Shown here piece by piece: positions 34,275-44,150 of a stretch of DNA of 64,000 bases. The notes below the pieces were generated by a model that worked only from the letters and a program-made list of their open reading frames with translations, was not told the DNA's origin and did no database searches. The DNA comes from Bacteroidales bacterium (GTDB lineage: Bacteria; Bacteroidota; Bacteroidia; Bacteroidales; UBA932): positions 248,001-312,000 of the forward strand of contig JAFZOK010000018.1 of the NCBI GenBank assembly GCA_017550655.1, written 5' to 3'. How positions within the stretch are numbered: position 1 is the first letter of the stretch; each line of letters starts with the position of its first letter. The position numbers and the translations under genes are program-made.

Positions 34275-35426
34275 ATGATTCTGGAATCCAATCTTGTAGC
34301 CAACCTTAAGCAGTTCGTCCAGTATACCGGATTCGCCAACGCGACATTCGGCCATATCGTGATGATACTGATTGGTCTGGTCTTCATCTACCTGGCTATC
34401 AAGAAAGACTGGGAGCCGCTGCTGCTGATTCCTATCGGATTCGGCATGATTATCGGCAACATCCCTCTCTTCCCGGGTATGCAGGTGGGAATCTACGAGG
34501 ACGGTTCTGTTCTCAACATCCTCTACCAGGGTGTAAGAAGAGGTTTCTATCCTCCTCTTATCTTCCTCGGAATCGGTGCGATGACAGACTTCAGCGCCCT
34601 GATTTCCAATCCTAAGCTCCTGCTTGTAGGCGCTGCCGCACAGTTCGGTATCTTTGCCGCATACGCTGGAGCCCTGGCTCTTGGCTTCACTCCTGCAGAG
34701 GCCGGTGCAATCGGCATCATCGGAGGTGCAGACGGCCCTACCGCCATCTTCCTTTCCGGTAAGCTTGCTCCGGACCTGATCGGTGCAATCTCCGTATCTG
34801 CATACTCTTACATGGCTCTGGTTCCTGTGATCCAGCCGCCTGTAATGAGGCTTCTTACAACCAAGAAGGAAAGGCTTATCAGAATGGCCGCTCCAAGACC
34901 AGTATCCCAGAAGGAGAAAATTATCTTCCCTATCGTGGGCTTCCTGATTACCGCTTTCATCGTTCCTTCAGGCATTCCTCTGCTCGGTATGCTGTTCTTC
35001 GGTAACCTGCTCAAGGAGAGTGGCGTAACCAGAAGACTCGCCGAGACCGCAAGAGGTCCTCTGAACGATATCGTGGTTATCCTCATCGGTATTACCGTAG
35101 GTTGCTCCACCCAGGCAGACAAGTTCCTTCAGGGCAAGTCCATCATGATCTTCGGCCTTGGCGCCGCATCATTCATCGTTGCGACATTTGCCGGCGTACT
35201 CTTCTGCAAGATCCTGAACCTCTTCCTCAAGGAAGGCAAGAAGATCAACCCTCTAATCGGCAACTCCGGTGTTTCCGCAGTTCCTGACTCTGCGAGGGTA
35301 TCATACGTTCAGGGCCTTAAATACGACCCTACCAACTTCCTTCTGATGCACGCAATGGGACCTAATGTAGCCGGCGTTATCGGAAGTGCTGTTGCCGCAG
35401 GTATCCTCCTGGGATTCCTCAGCTAA
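34275..35426 (+). CDS. mmdB: Methylmalonyl-CoA decarboxylase beta subunit, Na+ pump
   Basis: A 383-residue membrane subunit of the OadB/MmdB family with about eleven helices. It has the IIGGADGPTAIFLS motif whose Asp binds Na+ and the GNSGVSAVPDSARV motif near the C-terminus. It decarboxylates carboxybiotin and uses the energy to export Na+. It closes the operon before a terminator. Confidence 0.96.
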   Translation: MILESNLVANLKQFVQYTGFANATFGHIVMILIGLVFIYLAIKKDWEPLLLIPIGFGMIIGNIPLFPGMQVGIYEDGSVLNILYQGVRRGFYPPLIFLGIGAMTDFSALISNPKLLLVGAAAQFGIFAAYAGALALGFTPAEAGAIGIIGGADGPTAIFLSGKLAPDLIGAISVSAYSYMALVPVIQPPVMRLLTTKKERLIRMAAPRPVSQKEKIIFPIVGFLITAFIVPSGIPLLGMLFFGNLLKESGVTRRLAETARGPLNDIVVILIGITVGCSTQADKFLQGKSIMIFGLGAASFIVATFAGVLFCKILNLFLKEGKKINPLIGNSGVSAVPDSARVSYVQGLKYDPTNFLLMHAMGPNVAGVIGSAVAAGILLGFLS

Positions 35427-35450
35427 CGGGCCGATTTACTGACTTATTCG

Positions 35451-35478
35451 AAAACGGGAGCTCAATGCTTCCGTTTTT
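35451..35478 (+). terminator. Intrinsic terminator after the decarboxylase operon
   Basis: Ten-bp stem (35452-35461 with 35467-35476, one G-T wobble), loop TCAAT, then a T-run. Confidence 0.85.
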
Positions 35479-35513
35479 GTTTTATTTGCCTTCTTTTTAT
35501 CGCGATAATTTCC

Positions 35514-35521
35514 TAAATTTG
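35514..35521 (+). promoter_or_regulatory. -7 promoter element of the V-ATPase operon
   Basis: TAAATTTG, 28 bases upstream of the ATG at 35550 and downstream of the previous terminator. A TTG lies at 35486-35488 but the spacer of 25 is too long to be convincing. Confidence 0.6.
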
Positions 35522-35549
35522 TCACTTTAACAGCAAATACTTTTTCGAT

Positions 35550-36161
35550 ATGCAGGATAAATTGCAACAACTGACAGAAAAGCTCTATAATGAGGGGCTT
35601 GCAAAGGGAAAGCAGGAGGCCGAGTCTTTGCTTGAAAGCGCAAGGAAAGAGTCTGAAAAGATGATCGCCGACGCTAAGGAAGAGTGCCGCCTTCTGAAGG
35701 AGAAGACCGGGAAGGAATGCTCAGACCTTCGCCTGAAGGCTGAAGGAGACATCAAGACCGCATCCCGCCAGGCACTTTCCCAGATAAAGCAGGACATCGA
35801 GGGCGCTGTCAAGATGGAAGCCGTTTCAGCTCCGGTAAAGGAGGCTCTGTCTTCATCCGAGTTCATGCAGGGCCTAATCAAGACCGTTGTTTCCGCTTTT
35901 GGAGCCGGTAAGGATGCCACTTCCCTGGATCTGGTTTTGCCTGAGGCCATGAAGGAGAAACTCTCCGGTTTCCTTAAGGGAGAACTTGCTTCATCCTTTG
36001 CCAAGGGACTGGACGTAAATTTCTCCAAGGATCTGGGCGCAGGCTTCAGGATCAGCCAGAAAGGCAACGGATATTTCATCGACTTCACGGATGATTCATT
36101 CGAAAAGATAATCGCCGAGTATATAAGGCCAAAAACAAGAAAACTTATTTTCGGTGAATAA
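35550..36161 (+). CDS. ntpE: V-type ATPase subunit E (peripheral stalk)
   Basis: A 203-residue protein with a long charged N-terminal helix (about 1-100, rich in Glu/Lys/Arg) and a globular C-terminal half, the shape of V/A-ATPase subunit E. In other V/A-ATPases it pairs with subunit G to form the peripheral stalk, but no G gene is seen here. It overlaps the next gene by eight bases. Confidence 0.85.
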   Translation: MQDKLQQLTEKLYNEGLAKGKQEAESLLESARKESEKMIADAKEECRLLKEKTGKECSDLRLKAEGDIKTASRQALSQIKQDIEGAVKMEAVSAPVKEALSSSEFMQGLIKTVVSAFGAGKDATSLDLVLPEAMKEKLSGFLKGELASSFAKGLDVNFSKDLGAGFRISQKGNGYFIDFTDDSFEKIIAEYIRPKTRKLIFGE

Positions 36162-36831
36162 TTATCACTACATAATTGCTTCACTCCCTGTGCTTGCCAA
36201 AGGCGGGGAAGACCGTTCGTTCAACCTTGCAAAAATCAGGGAGGAGATTGCTGCGCAATGTTCTGAAAAGGATAATCAGGCGATAGATTTCTTCTGCCGT
36301 CTGTTTGAGGACAGTAACCTTGACAGGGATTATTTCCTTAAGGCATCGCAGAGCCCAAGCCGTTTTACAAGGCTCTACAGCAAGCTGGACCGCCAGATAA
36401 GGAATATGATGGTCAGTTCTGCGGCCAAGGTTCTGTATTCTCCTGAAAAGGCTGAGGAACTAACGCAGAAATATCAGATTGAGCTTGCTCCGGACCCTTA
36501 CGGGGATTACGTTGAACCATCTGATACAGAAGCGGATCTCCAGGCTGCAGACCGGCAGGCACTCTCTTCCGTTTTCTCTGAAGAGAACATTGTTTCCAAG
36601 GAAAAGCGGCTGGACGAATTCAAGTGGGACAAGATAAATTCATTCACCACCCTGGACTTCTTCAACATTGACTGCATACTGGCGTTTCTGGCAAAGGGAC
36701 ATCTGGTATCGCGATGGCTGAAACTGGATGCGGGAGAAGGCAAGCACCTTTTCCGCAAGCTGGTGGCAGAAGTCAGGGGAACTTTTGACAAACATAAATT
36801 GAAATACACCATAGATGAAAACAACGGGTAA
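36154..36831 (+). CDS. DUF2764 protein in the V-ATPase operon, at the position of subunit C
   Basis: A 225-residue, mostly helical soluble protein of the DUF2764 family, which occurs in Bacteroidetes V-ATPase operons. It starts with GTG at 36154 overlapping the ntpE stop, giving MNNYHYIIASLP. The sequence has paired helices with conserved FEDSNLDRDYFLKA and FKWDKINSFTTLDFFNIDCILAFL segments. In E. hirae the gene between E and the central-stalk genes is subunit C (V-ATPase d), so DUF2764 may replace it, linking rotor and ring. That is inference from position, size and helical content. Confidence 0.85.
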   Translation: MNNYHYIIASLPVLAKGGEDRSFNLAKIREEIAAQCSEKDNQAIDFFCRLFEDSNLDRDYFLKASQSPSRFTRLYSKLDRQIRNMMVSSAAKVLYSPEKAEELTQKYQIELAPDPYGDYVEPSDTEADLQAADRQALSSVFSEENIVSKEKRLDEFKWDKINSFTTLDFFNIDCILAFLAKGHLVSRWLKLDAGEGKHLFRKLVAEVRGTFDKHKLKYTIDENNG

Positions 36832-38566
36832 AGTAACCGGTATTGTTTCCAACCTCGTTACCGTGGAGGTTGACGGGCCTGTGGCACAGAACGAACTGTG
36901 CTTCATAGACCTTGACGGAGTACGCCTGATGGCGGAAGTCATCAAGGTAAACGGCAATAACGCATCGGTACAGGTATATGAAAGCACTCGCGGCCTGAAG
37001 GTCGGATGCAACGTGGAATTTGAAGGCAAGATGCTTGAGGTAACCCTTGGACCGGGCCTTCTGTCAAGCAATTACGACGGTCTCCAGGACAATCTGGCAA
37101 CGATGCAGGAGGTCTTCCTGAAAAGAGGAGAATACACTCCGGCGCTGGATTCAGCCAAGAAATGGGAGTTCACCCCTATCGCCAAGCCGGGTGACAAGGT
37201 AATTGCCGCAGACTGGCTGGGAGAAGTCAAGGAAAGCTGGCTGCCTCACAAGATAATGGTTCCGTTCTCCTTTAAAGGAAACTATACGGTTAAGGAAATC
37301 GTGCCTGAGGGAAGCTACACTGTAGAAGACACAATTGCTGTTCTCAGCGATGCAAAAGGCAATGATGTAAAGGTTACGATGCAGCAGAAATGGCCGGTGA
37401 AGGTGGCAATCGGTGGATTCAAGGAAAAGCCTCGTCCTTACAGGATTATGGAAACCGGAGTCCGCGCGATCGATACCTTCAACCCTATCGCAGAAGGCGG
37501 TACGGGTTTCATTCCGGGACCTTTCGGATGCGGCAAGACCGTTATCCAGCACGCTATTGCAAAGCAGGCCGAGGCCGATGTAATCATTATGGCCGCCTGC
37601 GGAGAGCGTGCAAACGAGGTTGTGGAAATCTTCAAGGAATTCCCTGAACTCATCGACTCCCGTACCGGAAGAAAGCTCATTGAGAGAACGACAATCATCT
37701 GCAACACTTCCAATATGCCAGTTGCCGCCCGTGAGGCATCCGTTTACACGGCAATGACAATCGGCGAATACTACAGGGCAATGGGACTCAAGGTGCTGCT
37801 GCTTGCAGACTCCACTTCAAGATGGGCGCAGGCACTGCGTGAGATGAGTAACCGTATGGAGGAGCTTCCTGGAGCGGATGCCTTCCCGGTAGACCTTTCG
37901 TCCATCATCTCCAACTTCTACTCCAGGGCAGGTATCGTTGTTCTGAACAACGGACAGACCGGCTCGGTAACCTTCCTGGGAACAGTTTCCCCTGCCGGCG
38001 GAAACCTCAAGGAGCCTGTGACCGAGTCTACAAAGAAGTGCGCAAGATGTTTTTACGCACTTAGTCAGAACCGCGCGGACAGCAAGCGCTACCCTGCAAT
38101 CGACCCTATCGACTCCTACTCCAAGTATCTGGAATATCCGGAGATGGAAGAGTTCTTCGACAGCAAGATGGAGAAAGGCTGGGTTGAGAAAGTGCTCAAG
38201 GCCAAGAATATAACCCTCAGGGGGAAGGAGGCTTACGACCAGATAAACATCCTCGGCGATGACGGAGTTCCGATGGAATACCACCTTCGCTACTGGAAGA
38301 GCGAACTCGTGGACTTCATCCTCCTGCAGCAGGACGCCTTCGACAACATCGACTGCCAGACTCCACTGGACAGGCAGCAGTATATGCTTGACCTTGTCCT
38401 GGACATCTGCAGCAGAGACTTCAAATTCGAGAGGTTCGAAAAGTGCGTTTCCTTCTTCAAGAACCTCATCAACATTATGAGACAGATGAACTTCTCACAG
38501 TTCCACAGCGAGCAGTTCAACAAATATCAACAGCAACTTCTTAACACAGTAGACAATGTCCTCTAA
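36815..38566 (+). CDS. ntpA: V-type ATPase catalytic subunit A
   Basis: A 583-residue catalytic subunit. The P-loop is GPFGCGKTVIQ and the Walker-B-like strand is KVLLLADSTSRWA; the A-type non-homologous insertion lies between the N-terminal barrel and the nucleotide domain (about 120-210). It overlaps the DUF2764 stop by 17 bases and ntpB by 11. ATP hydrolysis here drives ion export, or the reverse. Confidence 0.98.
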   Translation: MKTTGKVTGIVSNLVTVEVDGPVAQNELCFIDLDGVRLMAEVIKVNGNNASVQVYESTRGLKVGCNVEFEGKMLEVTLGPGLLSSNYDGLQDNLATMQEVFLKRGEYTPALDSAKKWEFTPIAKPGDKVIAADWLGEVKESWLPHKIMVPFSFKGNYTVKEIVPEGSYTVEDTIAVLSDAKGNDVKVTMQQKWPVKVAIGGFKEKPRPYRIMETGVRAIDTFNPIAEGGTGFIPGPFGCGKTVIQHAIAKQAEADVIIMAACGERANEVVEIFKEFPELIDSRTGRKLIERTTIICNTSNMPVAAREASVYTAMTIGEYYRAMGLKVLLLADSTSRWAQALREMSNRMEELPGADAFPVDLSSIISNFYSRAGIVVLNNGQTGSVTFLGTVSPAGGNLKEPVTESTKKCARCFYALSQNRADSKRYPAIDPIDSYSKYLEYPEMEEFFDSKMEKGWVEKVLKAKNITLRGKEAYDQINILGDDGVPMEYHLRYWKSELVDFILLQQDAFDNIDCQTPLDRQQYMLDLVLDICSRDFKFERFEKCVSFFKNLINIMRQMNFSQFHSEQFNKYQQQLLNTVDNVL

Positions 38567-39875
38567 CGTTTTTCAAAGAATATACACCAAGTTGGAAGCC
38601 ATTACAAAGGCAACTGTAACCCTCAGGGCTACAGGCGTATCCAACGACGAACTTGCAATGGTGGCCGGAAGGCTGGCCCAGGTTGTCAAGATCAAGAAAG
38701 ATCTGGTGACCCTCCAGGTATTCGCCGGAACTGAGGGCATTCCTACCAATGCCCAGGTTGAGTTCTTCGGGGAGCCGCCTGCATTGAATGTGGGCGAACA
38801 GCTCAGCGGACGTTTCCTAAACGCCTACGGAGAACCTATTGACGGCGGTCCTAAAATCGAGGGTGAGAGAAGATACATCGGAGGTCCGAGCGTAAACCCT
38901 TACAAGAGACAGCAGCCTAGCGAGCTGATTCCTACGGGAATCGCGGGCATAGACCTTAACAACACGCTGGTTTCCGGACAGAAGATTCCGTTCTTTGCAG
39001 ACCCTGACCAGCCATATAACCAGGTGATGGCAGACGTTGCCCTCAGGGCAGATGTAGACAAGATTATCCTTGGCGGTATGGGACTTTCCAACGACGATTA
39101 CCTGTATTTCCGCCAGAAATTCGAGGACGCGGGTGCGCTGGACAAGATTATCTGCTTCATCAACACTACCGAGCAGCCTCCAGTTGAGCGTCTGCTGATT
39201 CCTGACATGGCACTTACCGCAGCCGAGTACTTTGCAGTGGACAAGAACGAGAAAGTGCTTGTGCTCCTGACAGATATGACGCTCTATGCAGATGCTCTCA
39301 GCATTGTGTCCAACCGTATGGACCAGATTCCTTCCAAGGACTCTATGCCTGGCTCCCTTTACTCAGACCTTGCAAAGATCTACGAGAAGGCGGTGCAGCT
39401 TCCAACCGGCGGATCAATTACAATCATCGCCGTTACTACGCTGAATGACGGAGATATCACTCACGCCATTCCGGACAACACCGGATACATCACCGAGGGC
39501 CAGCTCTACCTTAGAAAAGACACGGACACCGGCAAGATCATCGTTGACCCGTTCAGAAGCCTTTCACGTCTGAAGCAGCTGGTTATCAATAAGAAAACCA
39601 GGGAAGACCACAGCCAGGTAATGAATACAGGAGTTAGACTCTTCGCCGATGCGGCAAACGCAAAGACCAAGCTTGAGAACGGTTTCGATCTCAGCGATTA
39701 CGACCTGCGCTGCCTGGATTATGCAAAGGAATACTCCAACCGCCTGCTCTCCATTGACGTAAACATAAAGATCGACGAGATGCTGGATACCGGCTGGGCT
39801 CTGTTCAAGAAATATTTCAAGCCGGAAGAGCTGGGTATCAAGCAGTCACTGGTAGACAAGTACTGGAACAGATAA
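38556..39875 (+). CDS. ntpB: V-type ATPase regulatory subunit B
   Basis: A 439-residue non-catalytic partner of subunit A. It shares the barrel-nucleotide fold but lacks a P-loop lysine: the corresponding stretch is FADPDQPYNQ. The SNRMDQIPSKDSMPGSLYSDLAKIYE region and the AVTTLNDGDITHAIPDNTGYITEGQ strand are typical. It overlaps ntpA by 11 bases and is followed by ntpD after four. Confidence 0.98.
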   Translation: MSSNVFQRIYTKLEAITKATVTLRATGVSNDELAMVAGRLAQVVKIKKDLVTLQVFAGTEGIPTNAQVEFFGEPPALNVGEQLSGRFLNAYGEPIDGGPKIEGERRYIGGPSVNPYKRQQPSELIPTGIAGIDLNNTLVSGQKIPFFADPDQPYNQVMADVALRADVDKIILGGMGLSNDDYLYFRQKFEDAGALDKIICFINTTEQPPVERLLIPDMALTAAEYFAVDKNEKVLVLLTDMTLYADALSIVSNRMDQIPSKDSMPGSLYSDLAKIYEKAVQLPTGGSITIIAVTTLNDGDITHAIPDNTGYITEGQLYLRKDTDTGKIIVDPFRSLSRLKQLVINKKTREDHSQVMNTGVRLFADAANAKTKLENGFDLSDYDLRCLDYAKEYSNRLLSIDVNIKIDEMLDTGWALFKKYFKPEELGIKQSLVDKYWNR

Positions 39876-39879
39876 CTTT

Positions 39880-40485
39880 ATGGCCATAAAGTTTCAATAT
39901 AACAAGACATCCCTGAACAACCTCAACAAGCAGCTGAAGGTCAGGCGTAACGCGCTCCCTACCCTGAAGAACAAGGAGAGCGCCCTTCGTATGGAGGTTA
40001 AGCACGCCAAGGCCAAGAGCGAGCAGCTGGACAGCGAGCTTGAAAAGGCAATCCGCTCCTACGACTATGTGGCCCCGATGTGGAACGAGTTTGACAGCGG
40101 GCTGATTTCCGTCAAGGACGTGCTGCTCAAGAGCGTGAAGGTGGCCGGAATCAAGACGCCTGCAGTTGAAGACATTGTATTCGACATCAAGGAGTTCGAC
40201 CTCTTCAACAAGCCTATGTGGTATTCGGACGGAGTGGCTATCCTGAAGCAGATGGCTACGCTTGGTATCGAATCCGAGGTATACAGGGAGAAAATGAGAA
40301 TCCTGGACTATTCCAGGAAAAAGACCACCCAGAAGGTGAACCTCTACGAGAAAGTGCAGATTCCTGGATATATGGAGGCAATCCGCAAGATCAAGAGGTA
40401 TATGGAGGATGAGGAAAACCTTTCCAAGGCATCCCAGAAGATTGTTAAACAGCGTCACGCGATGGAGGAGGAAGAGAATGATTAA
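39880..40485 (+). CDS. ntpD: V-type ATPase central stalk subunit D
   Basis: A 201-residue protein with long N- and C-terminal helices that form the coiled-coil rotor shaft inside the A3B3 ring. The NKTSLNNLNKQLKVRRNALP start and the C-terminal basic helix before KQRHAMEEEEND are characteristic. It overlaps ntpI by eight bases. Confidence 0.93.
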   Translation: MAIKFQYNKTSLNNLNKQLKVRRNALPTLKNKESALRMEVKHAKAKSEQLDSELEKAIRSYDYVAPMWNEFDSGLISVKDVLLKSVKVAGIKTPAVEDIVFDIKEFDLFNKPMWYSDGVAILKQMATLGIESEVYREKMRILDYSRKKTTQKVNLYEKVQIPGYMEAIRKIKRYMEDEENLSKASQKIVKQRHAMEEEEND

Positions 40486-42301
40486 GCAGATGACAAAATA
40501 CAGCTTCGTTATTTTCCACGAAGACACGCCGGCCTTCCTCGACACTCTGAAGCAGCTGGGGCTGATGGACATAACCCGTTCCACTAAGCCTGCCACAGAA
40601 GACTCCAGAAAGCTGTTTGACGAAATCCACCGCTACTCCACCGCCCTGAAGGATCTTAAGGCTGCACGCAAGGAAGCCGGCAAGGAGATTCCTGAATGCA
40701 GTCTCGGCGATGCCGGGGAAATAGTTTCCCGCTGCCACTCCCTCACGGGAGAAATCAGGAATATCAAGGCGGAACTAGTCCTTCTGGAAGACGAATACAA
40801 GGCGGCACTGCCTTGGGGAGCATTTGGAGAAGACACAATTGCCAGGATCAAGGCTCTGGGCCTAACTCCTTGCTTTGTAAGCCTTCCGGCAAAGAAGTTC
40901 GACGAATCGCTGAAAGAAAAATACGCCCTTGAAATCATATCGCAGACCCCTGACAAGGTCAATATGGTAATCCTTCTCTCCGGTGGAGAAAGGCTCAAGG
41001 GCAAGTTCAAGACCGTGGATCCTCCAAAGGAATCTGCAGATTCCATCCAGAGACGCATCTCTGGGAAAGAAGCGGTTCTGGAAGAGAAAGAAGCTGAACT
41101 TGAGGCACTTGTTTCAGGCATTGATGCCGTTGAAAGCAAGATGGAGACTCTCAAGGCAGACGCTGAAGTCCTACTTGCCGGAGAAAGTGGCGTCAAGGCA
41201 GCGGAGAACACAATCGACGTGTTCACTGGCTTTGCGCCTAAGGAAAGCGATGCTGAGATTGCCGCAGCCCTGGACAACACTTCTGACGGAGTATACTGGA
41301 CAGCAGAGCCGGCAAAAGTAGAGGACAATCCTCCAATAGCACTTAAGAACAACTGGTACACAAGGATGTTCGCCGTTCTTACAGATATGTACGGAAGACC
41401 GGCCTATAACGAGTTCGACCCTACTCCTTACATTTCCGTATTCTTCCTTCTTTTCTTTGCAATGTGTATGGGAGATGCGGGATACGGAATCCTTCTGATT
41501 ATCATTGCATTGCTGCTCCGCAAGTCCAAGGGTGCCGCCAAGTTCGCCCCTCTGGTCCTGACACTCGGCATCGCAACTCTTGTTGTAGGATTCCTGCTCC
41601 ACACCTTCTTCGGAATTGACATTTCCCAGGTCAGCTGGATTCCGGACGGGGCAAAGAAGTTTATGATTACCGGAAAGATTGCAGGATATGACTCCCAGAT
41701 GGTGCTTGCCCTTATAATCGGTGTGCTGCATATCTGCGTTGCCATGACTGTCAAGGCAGTATATGCCGTCAAGAAGAACGGCTTTGCCAATTCTCTCGGA
41801 ACAATCGGATGGACACTCCTGATTGTAGGCGGAGTTATTGTTGGCGCAATAGCCCTGGCCGCAAATCTGGACAAATCCCTTGTAAAGATAATAGTTATAG
41901 TGCTTGGAATTGTCTCTGCGATAGGCATATTCCTGCTTAACGACATACACCGCAATCCGCTGAAGAACATTGGAAGCGGACTGTGGGAAACCTACAATAC
42001 CGTAACCGGCCTGCTCGGCGACGTGCTCAGCTACATAAGGCTTTATGCGCTGGGACTTGCCGGCGGAATGCTTGGAGCAGCCTTTAACCAGCTTGGAGGA
42101 ATGCTGCTTCCGGAAGGCGGCGGATTCAGCGTAATGTGGATATTCTTCATATTGATCGTTGTGTTCGGCCACGTTCTGAACCTTGCGATGTGTTGCCTCG
42201 GAGCGTTTGTGCATCCACTCAGGCTCAACTTCCTGGAGTTCTTCAAGAACAGCGGCTACGAGGGTAGCGGAAAGACTTATAAACCATTGGCAAACAAATA
42301 A
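40478..42301 (+). CDS. ntpI: V-type ATPase membrane subunit I
   Basis: A 607-residue membrane stator: a cytoplasmic N-terminal half with coiled-coil segments (about 1-310) and seven to eight C-terminal helices (about 325-600). The LSYIRLYALGLAGGMLG motif supplies the arginine needed for ion passage. The ORF can be read from 40409, but the ATG at 40478, overlapping the ntpD stop, gives the family N-terminus (MIKQMTKYSF). Confidence 0.93.
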   Translation: MIKQMTKYSFVIFHEDTPAFLDTLKQLGLMDITRSTKPATEDSRKLFDEIHRYSTALKDLKAARKEAGKEIPECSLGDAGEIVSRCHSLTGEIRNIKAELVLLEDEYKAALPWGAFGEDTIARIKALGLTPCFVSLPAKKFDESLKEKYALEIISQTPDKVNMVILLSGGERLKGKFKTVDPPKESADSIQRRISGKEAVLEEKEAELEALVSGIDAVESKMETLKADAEVLLAGESGVKAAENTIDVFTGFAPKESDAEIAAALDNTSDGVYWTAEPAKVEDNPPIALKNNWYTRMFAVLTDMYGRPAYNEFDPTPYISVFFLLFFAMCMGDAGYGILLIIIALLLRKSKGAAKFAPLVLTLGIATLVVGFLLHTFFGIDISQVSWIPDGAKKFMITGKIAGYDSQMVLALIIGVLHICVAMTVKAVYAVKKNGFANSLGTIGWTLLIVGGVIVGAIALAANLDKSLVKIIVIVLGIVSAIGIFLLNDIHRNPLKNIGSGLWETYNTVTGLLGDVLSYIRLYALGLAGGMLGAAFNQLGGMLLPEGGGFSVMWIFFILIVVFGHVLNLAMCCLGAFVHPLRLNFLEFFKNSGYEGSGKTYKPLANK

Positions 42302-42308
42302 ATAATAA

Positions 42309-42752
<444 letters not shown>

Positions 42753-42754
42753 TT

Positions 42755-44146
42755 ATGACGCTTATAAAATCCATTTCAGGGATTAGGGGCACCATCGGAG
42801 GGAATCTCGGTGATGCCCTTACTCCGATAGATGCGGTCAAGTTTACAGCCGCCTACTGTACCCGTCTGAGAATTCTTTATCCGGGAAAAAGGTGCAAGGT
42901 TGTGGTTGGAAGGGATGCCCGCCTTAGCGGCACTATGCTGCGCAATACGGTTTGCGGAACGCTGATTTCCTGCGGAGTGGACGTTGTGGATGCCGGCCTG
43001 GCTTCCACCCCTACCACGGAGATGGCGGTGATTCTGGAGAAGGCAGACGGTGGAATCATCCTCACCGCTTCCCATAATCCAAGGCAGTGGAACGCCCTCA
43101 AGCTGCTCAACGAAAAGGGAGAGTTCCTTACCGCTGAAGACGGCGCAAAACTCCTTGAGTTCGCCGAGAAAGAGGATTTCACTTTCGTGGATGTGGACAG
43201 CCTTGGTAAAATCGTCGAGAAAGATTTCACTCTGGCTCACATAGATGCTGTTCTGGCTGATCCGCTTGTAGACATTGAAGCCATCAAGAATGCCGGTTTC
43301 ACGGCGGTTCTGGATGCAATCAATTCCGTTGGCGGAACCACGATGCCGATACTTCTGGAAAAGCTTGGAGTTGAGTGCATCAAGCTGAACTGCGAGCCAA
43401 CAGGAGATTTTGCCCACAATCCCGAGCCGCTTCCTGCAAACCTTACAGGACTGTCAAATGCGGTGACCGGGAACAAAGCGGATATGGGAATCTCCGTGGA
43501 TCCTGACGTTGACCGCCTGGCATTCTTCTGCGAGGACGGAACTCCGTTCGGAGAAGAATATACGCTCGTAAGCGTGGCTTCATACGTTCTGGAAAAGAAT
43601 CCAGGGCCTACCGTTTCCAACCTTTCATCAACAAGGGCACTCAGAGACGTTACCGAAGCTGCCGGCCAGAAGTATTATCCAGCCGCAGTCGGTGAAGTAA
43701 ACGTTACCATCAAGATGCACGAGGTTGGCGCAGTTATCGGCGGAGAAGGAAACGGAGGAGTCATATATCCGGCCCTGCATCACGGAAGAGACGCATATAT
43801 GGGCGTAGCCCTGTTCCTTTCCAACCTTGCCCACAAGAAGCTGAAAATGACAGAGCTCCGCGATTCCTACCCTCAGTATTTCATTTCCAAGAACAGGATC
43901 GAGGTTTCCAACCCGGAGGTTGTGGACAAGATTCTGGCAAAGGTTACAGAGGCCTTTGCTGATTTCAACCCTCTTACCATCGACGGAGTAAAGATAGTTT
44001 TTGAGGAAGAAAGAAGCTGGGCACAGATGCGCAAGTCCAACACGGAGCCGATTATCCGACTTTACTGCGAGGCTCCTACCCAGCAGCAGGCAGAGGAACT
44101 GGCATCAAGAATCAAAAACCTGGCAAACAGCATTATAAACTCTTAG
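42755..44146 (+). CDS. glmM: Phosphohexomutase, GlmM/ManB type
   Basis: A 463-residue alpha-D-phosphohexomutase. The phosphoserine is Ser106 in TASHNP, the metal loop is DPDVDR and the phosphate-binding loop near the C-terminus is RKSNTEPIIRLY. Phosphoglucosamine mutase is the most likely activity given the NamZ-like amino-sugar neighbour, but phosphomannomutase cannot be excluded. It is five bases from the next gene. Confidence 0.92.
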   Translation: MTLIKSISGIRGTIGGNLGDALTPIDAVKFTAAYCTRLRILYPGKRCKVVVGRDARLSGTMLRNTVCGTLISCGVDVVDAGLASTPTTEMAVILEKADGGIILTASHNPRQWNALKLLNEKGEFLTAEDGAKLLEFAEKEDFTFVDVDSLGKIVEKDFTLAHIDAVLADPLVDIEAIKNAGFTAVLDAINSVGGTTMPILLEKLGVECIKLNCEPTGDFAHNPEPLPANLTGLSNAVTGNKADMGISVDPDVDRLAFFCEDGTPFGEEYTLVSVASYVLEKNPGPTVSNLSSTRALRDVTEAAGQKYYPAAVGEVNVTIKMHEVGAVIGGEGNGGVIYPALHHGRDAYMGVALFLSNLAHKKLKMTELRDSYPQYFISKNRIEVSNPEVVDKILAKVTEAFADFNPLTIDGVKIVFEEERSWAQMRKSNTEPIIRLYCEAPTQQQAEELASRIKNLANSIINS

Positions 44147-44150
44147 AAAG

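Noticed and set aside
41171-42214. 347-codon open frame on the minus strand
   Set aside because: It lies wholly antisense to ntpI, whose protein has clear family motifs. The minus-strand product has no recognisable domain and is a codon-bias shadow.
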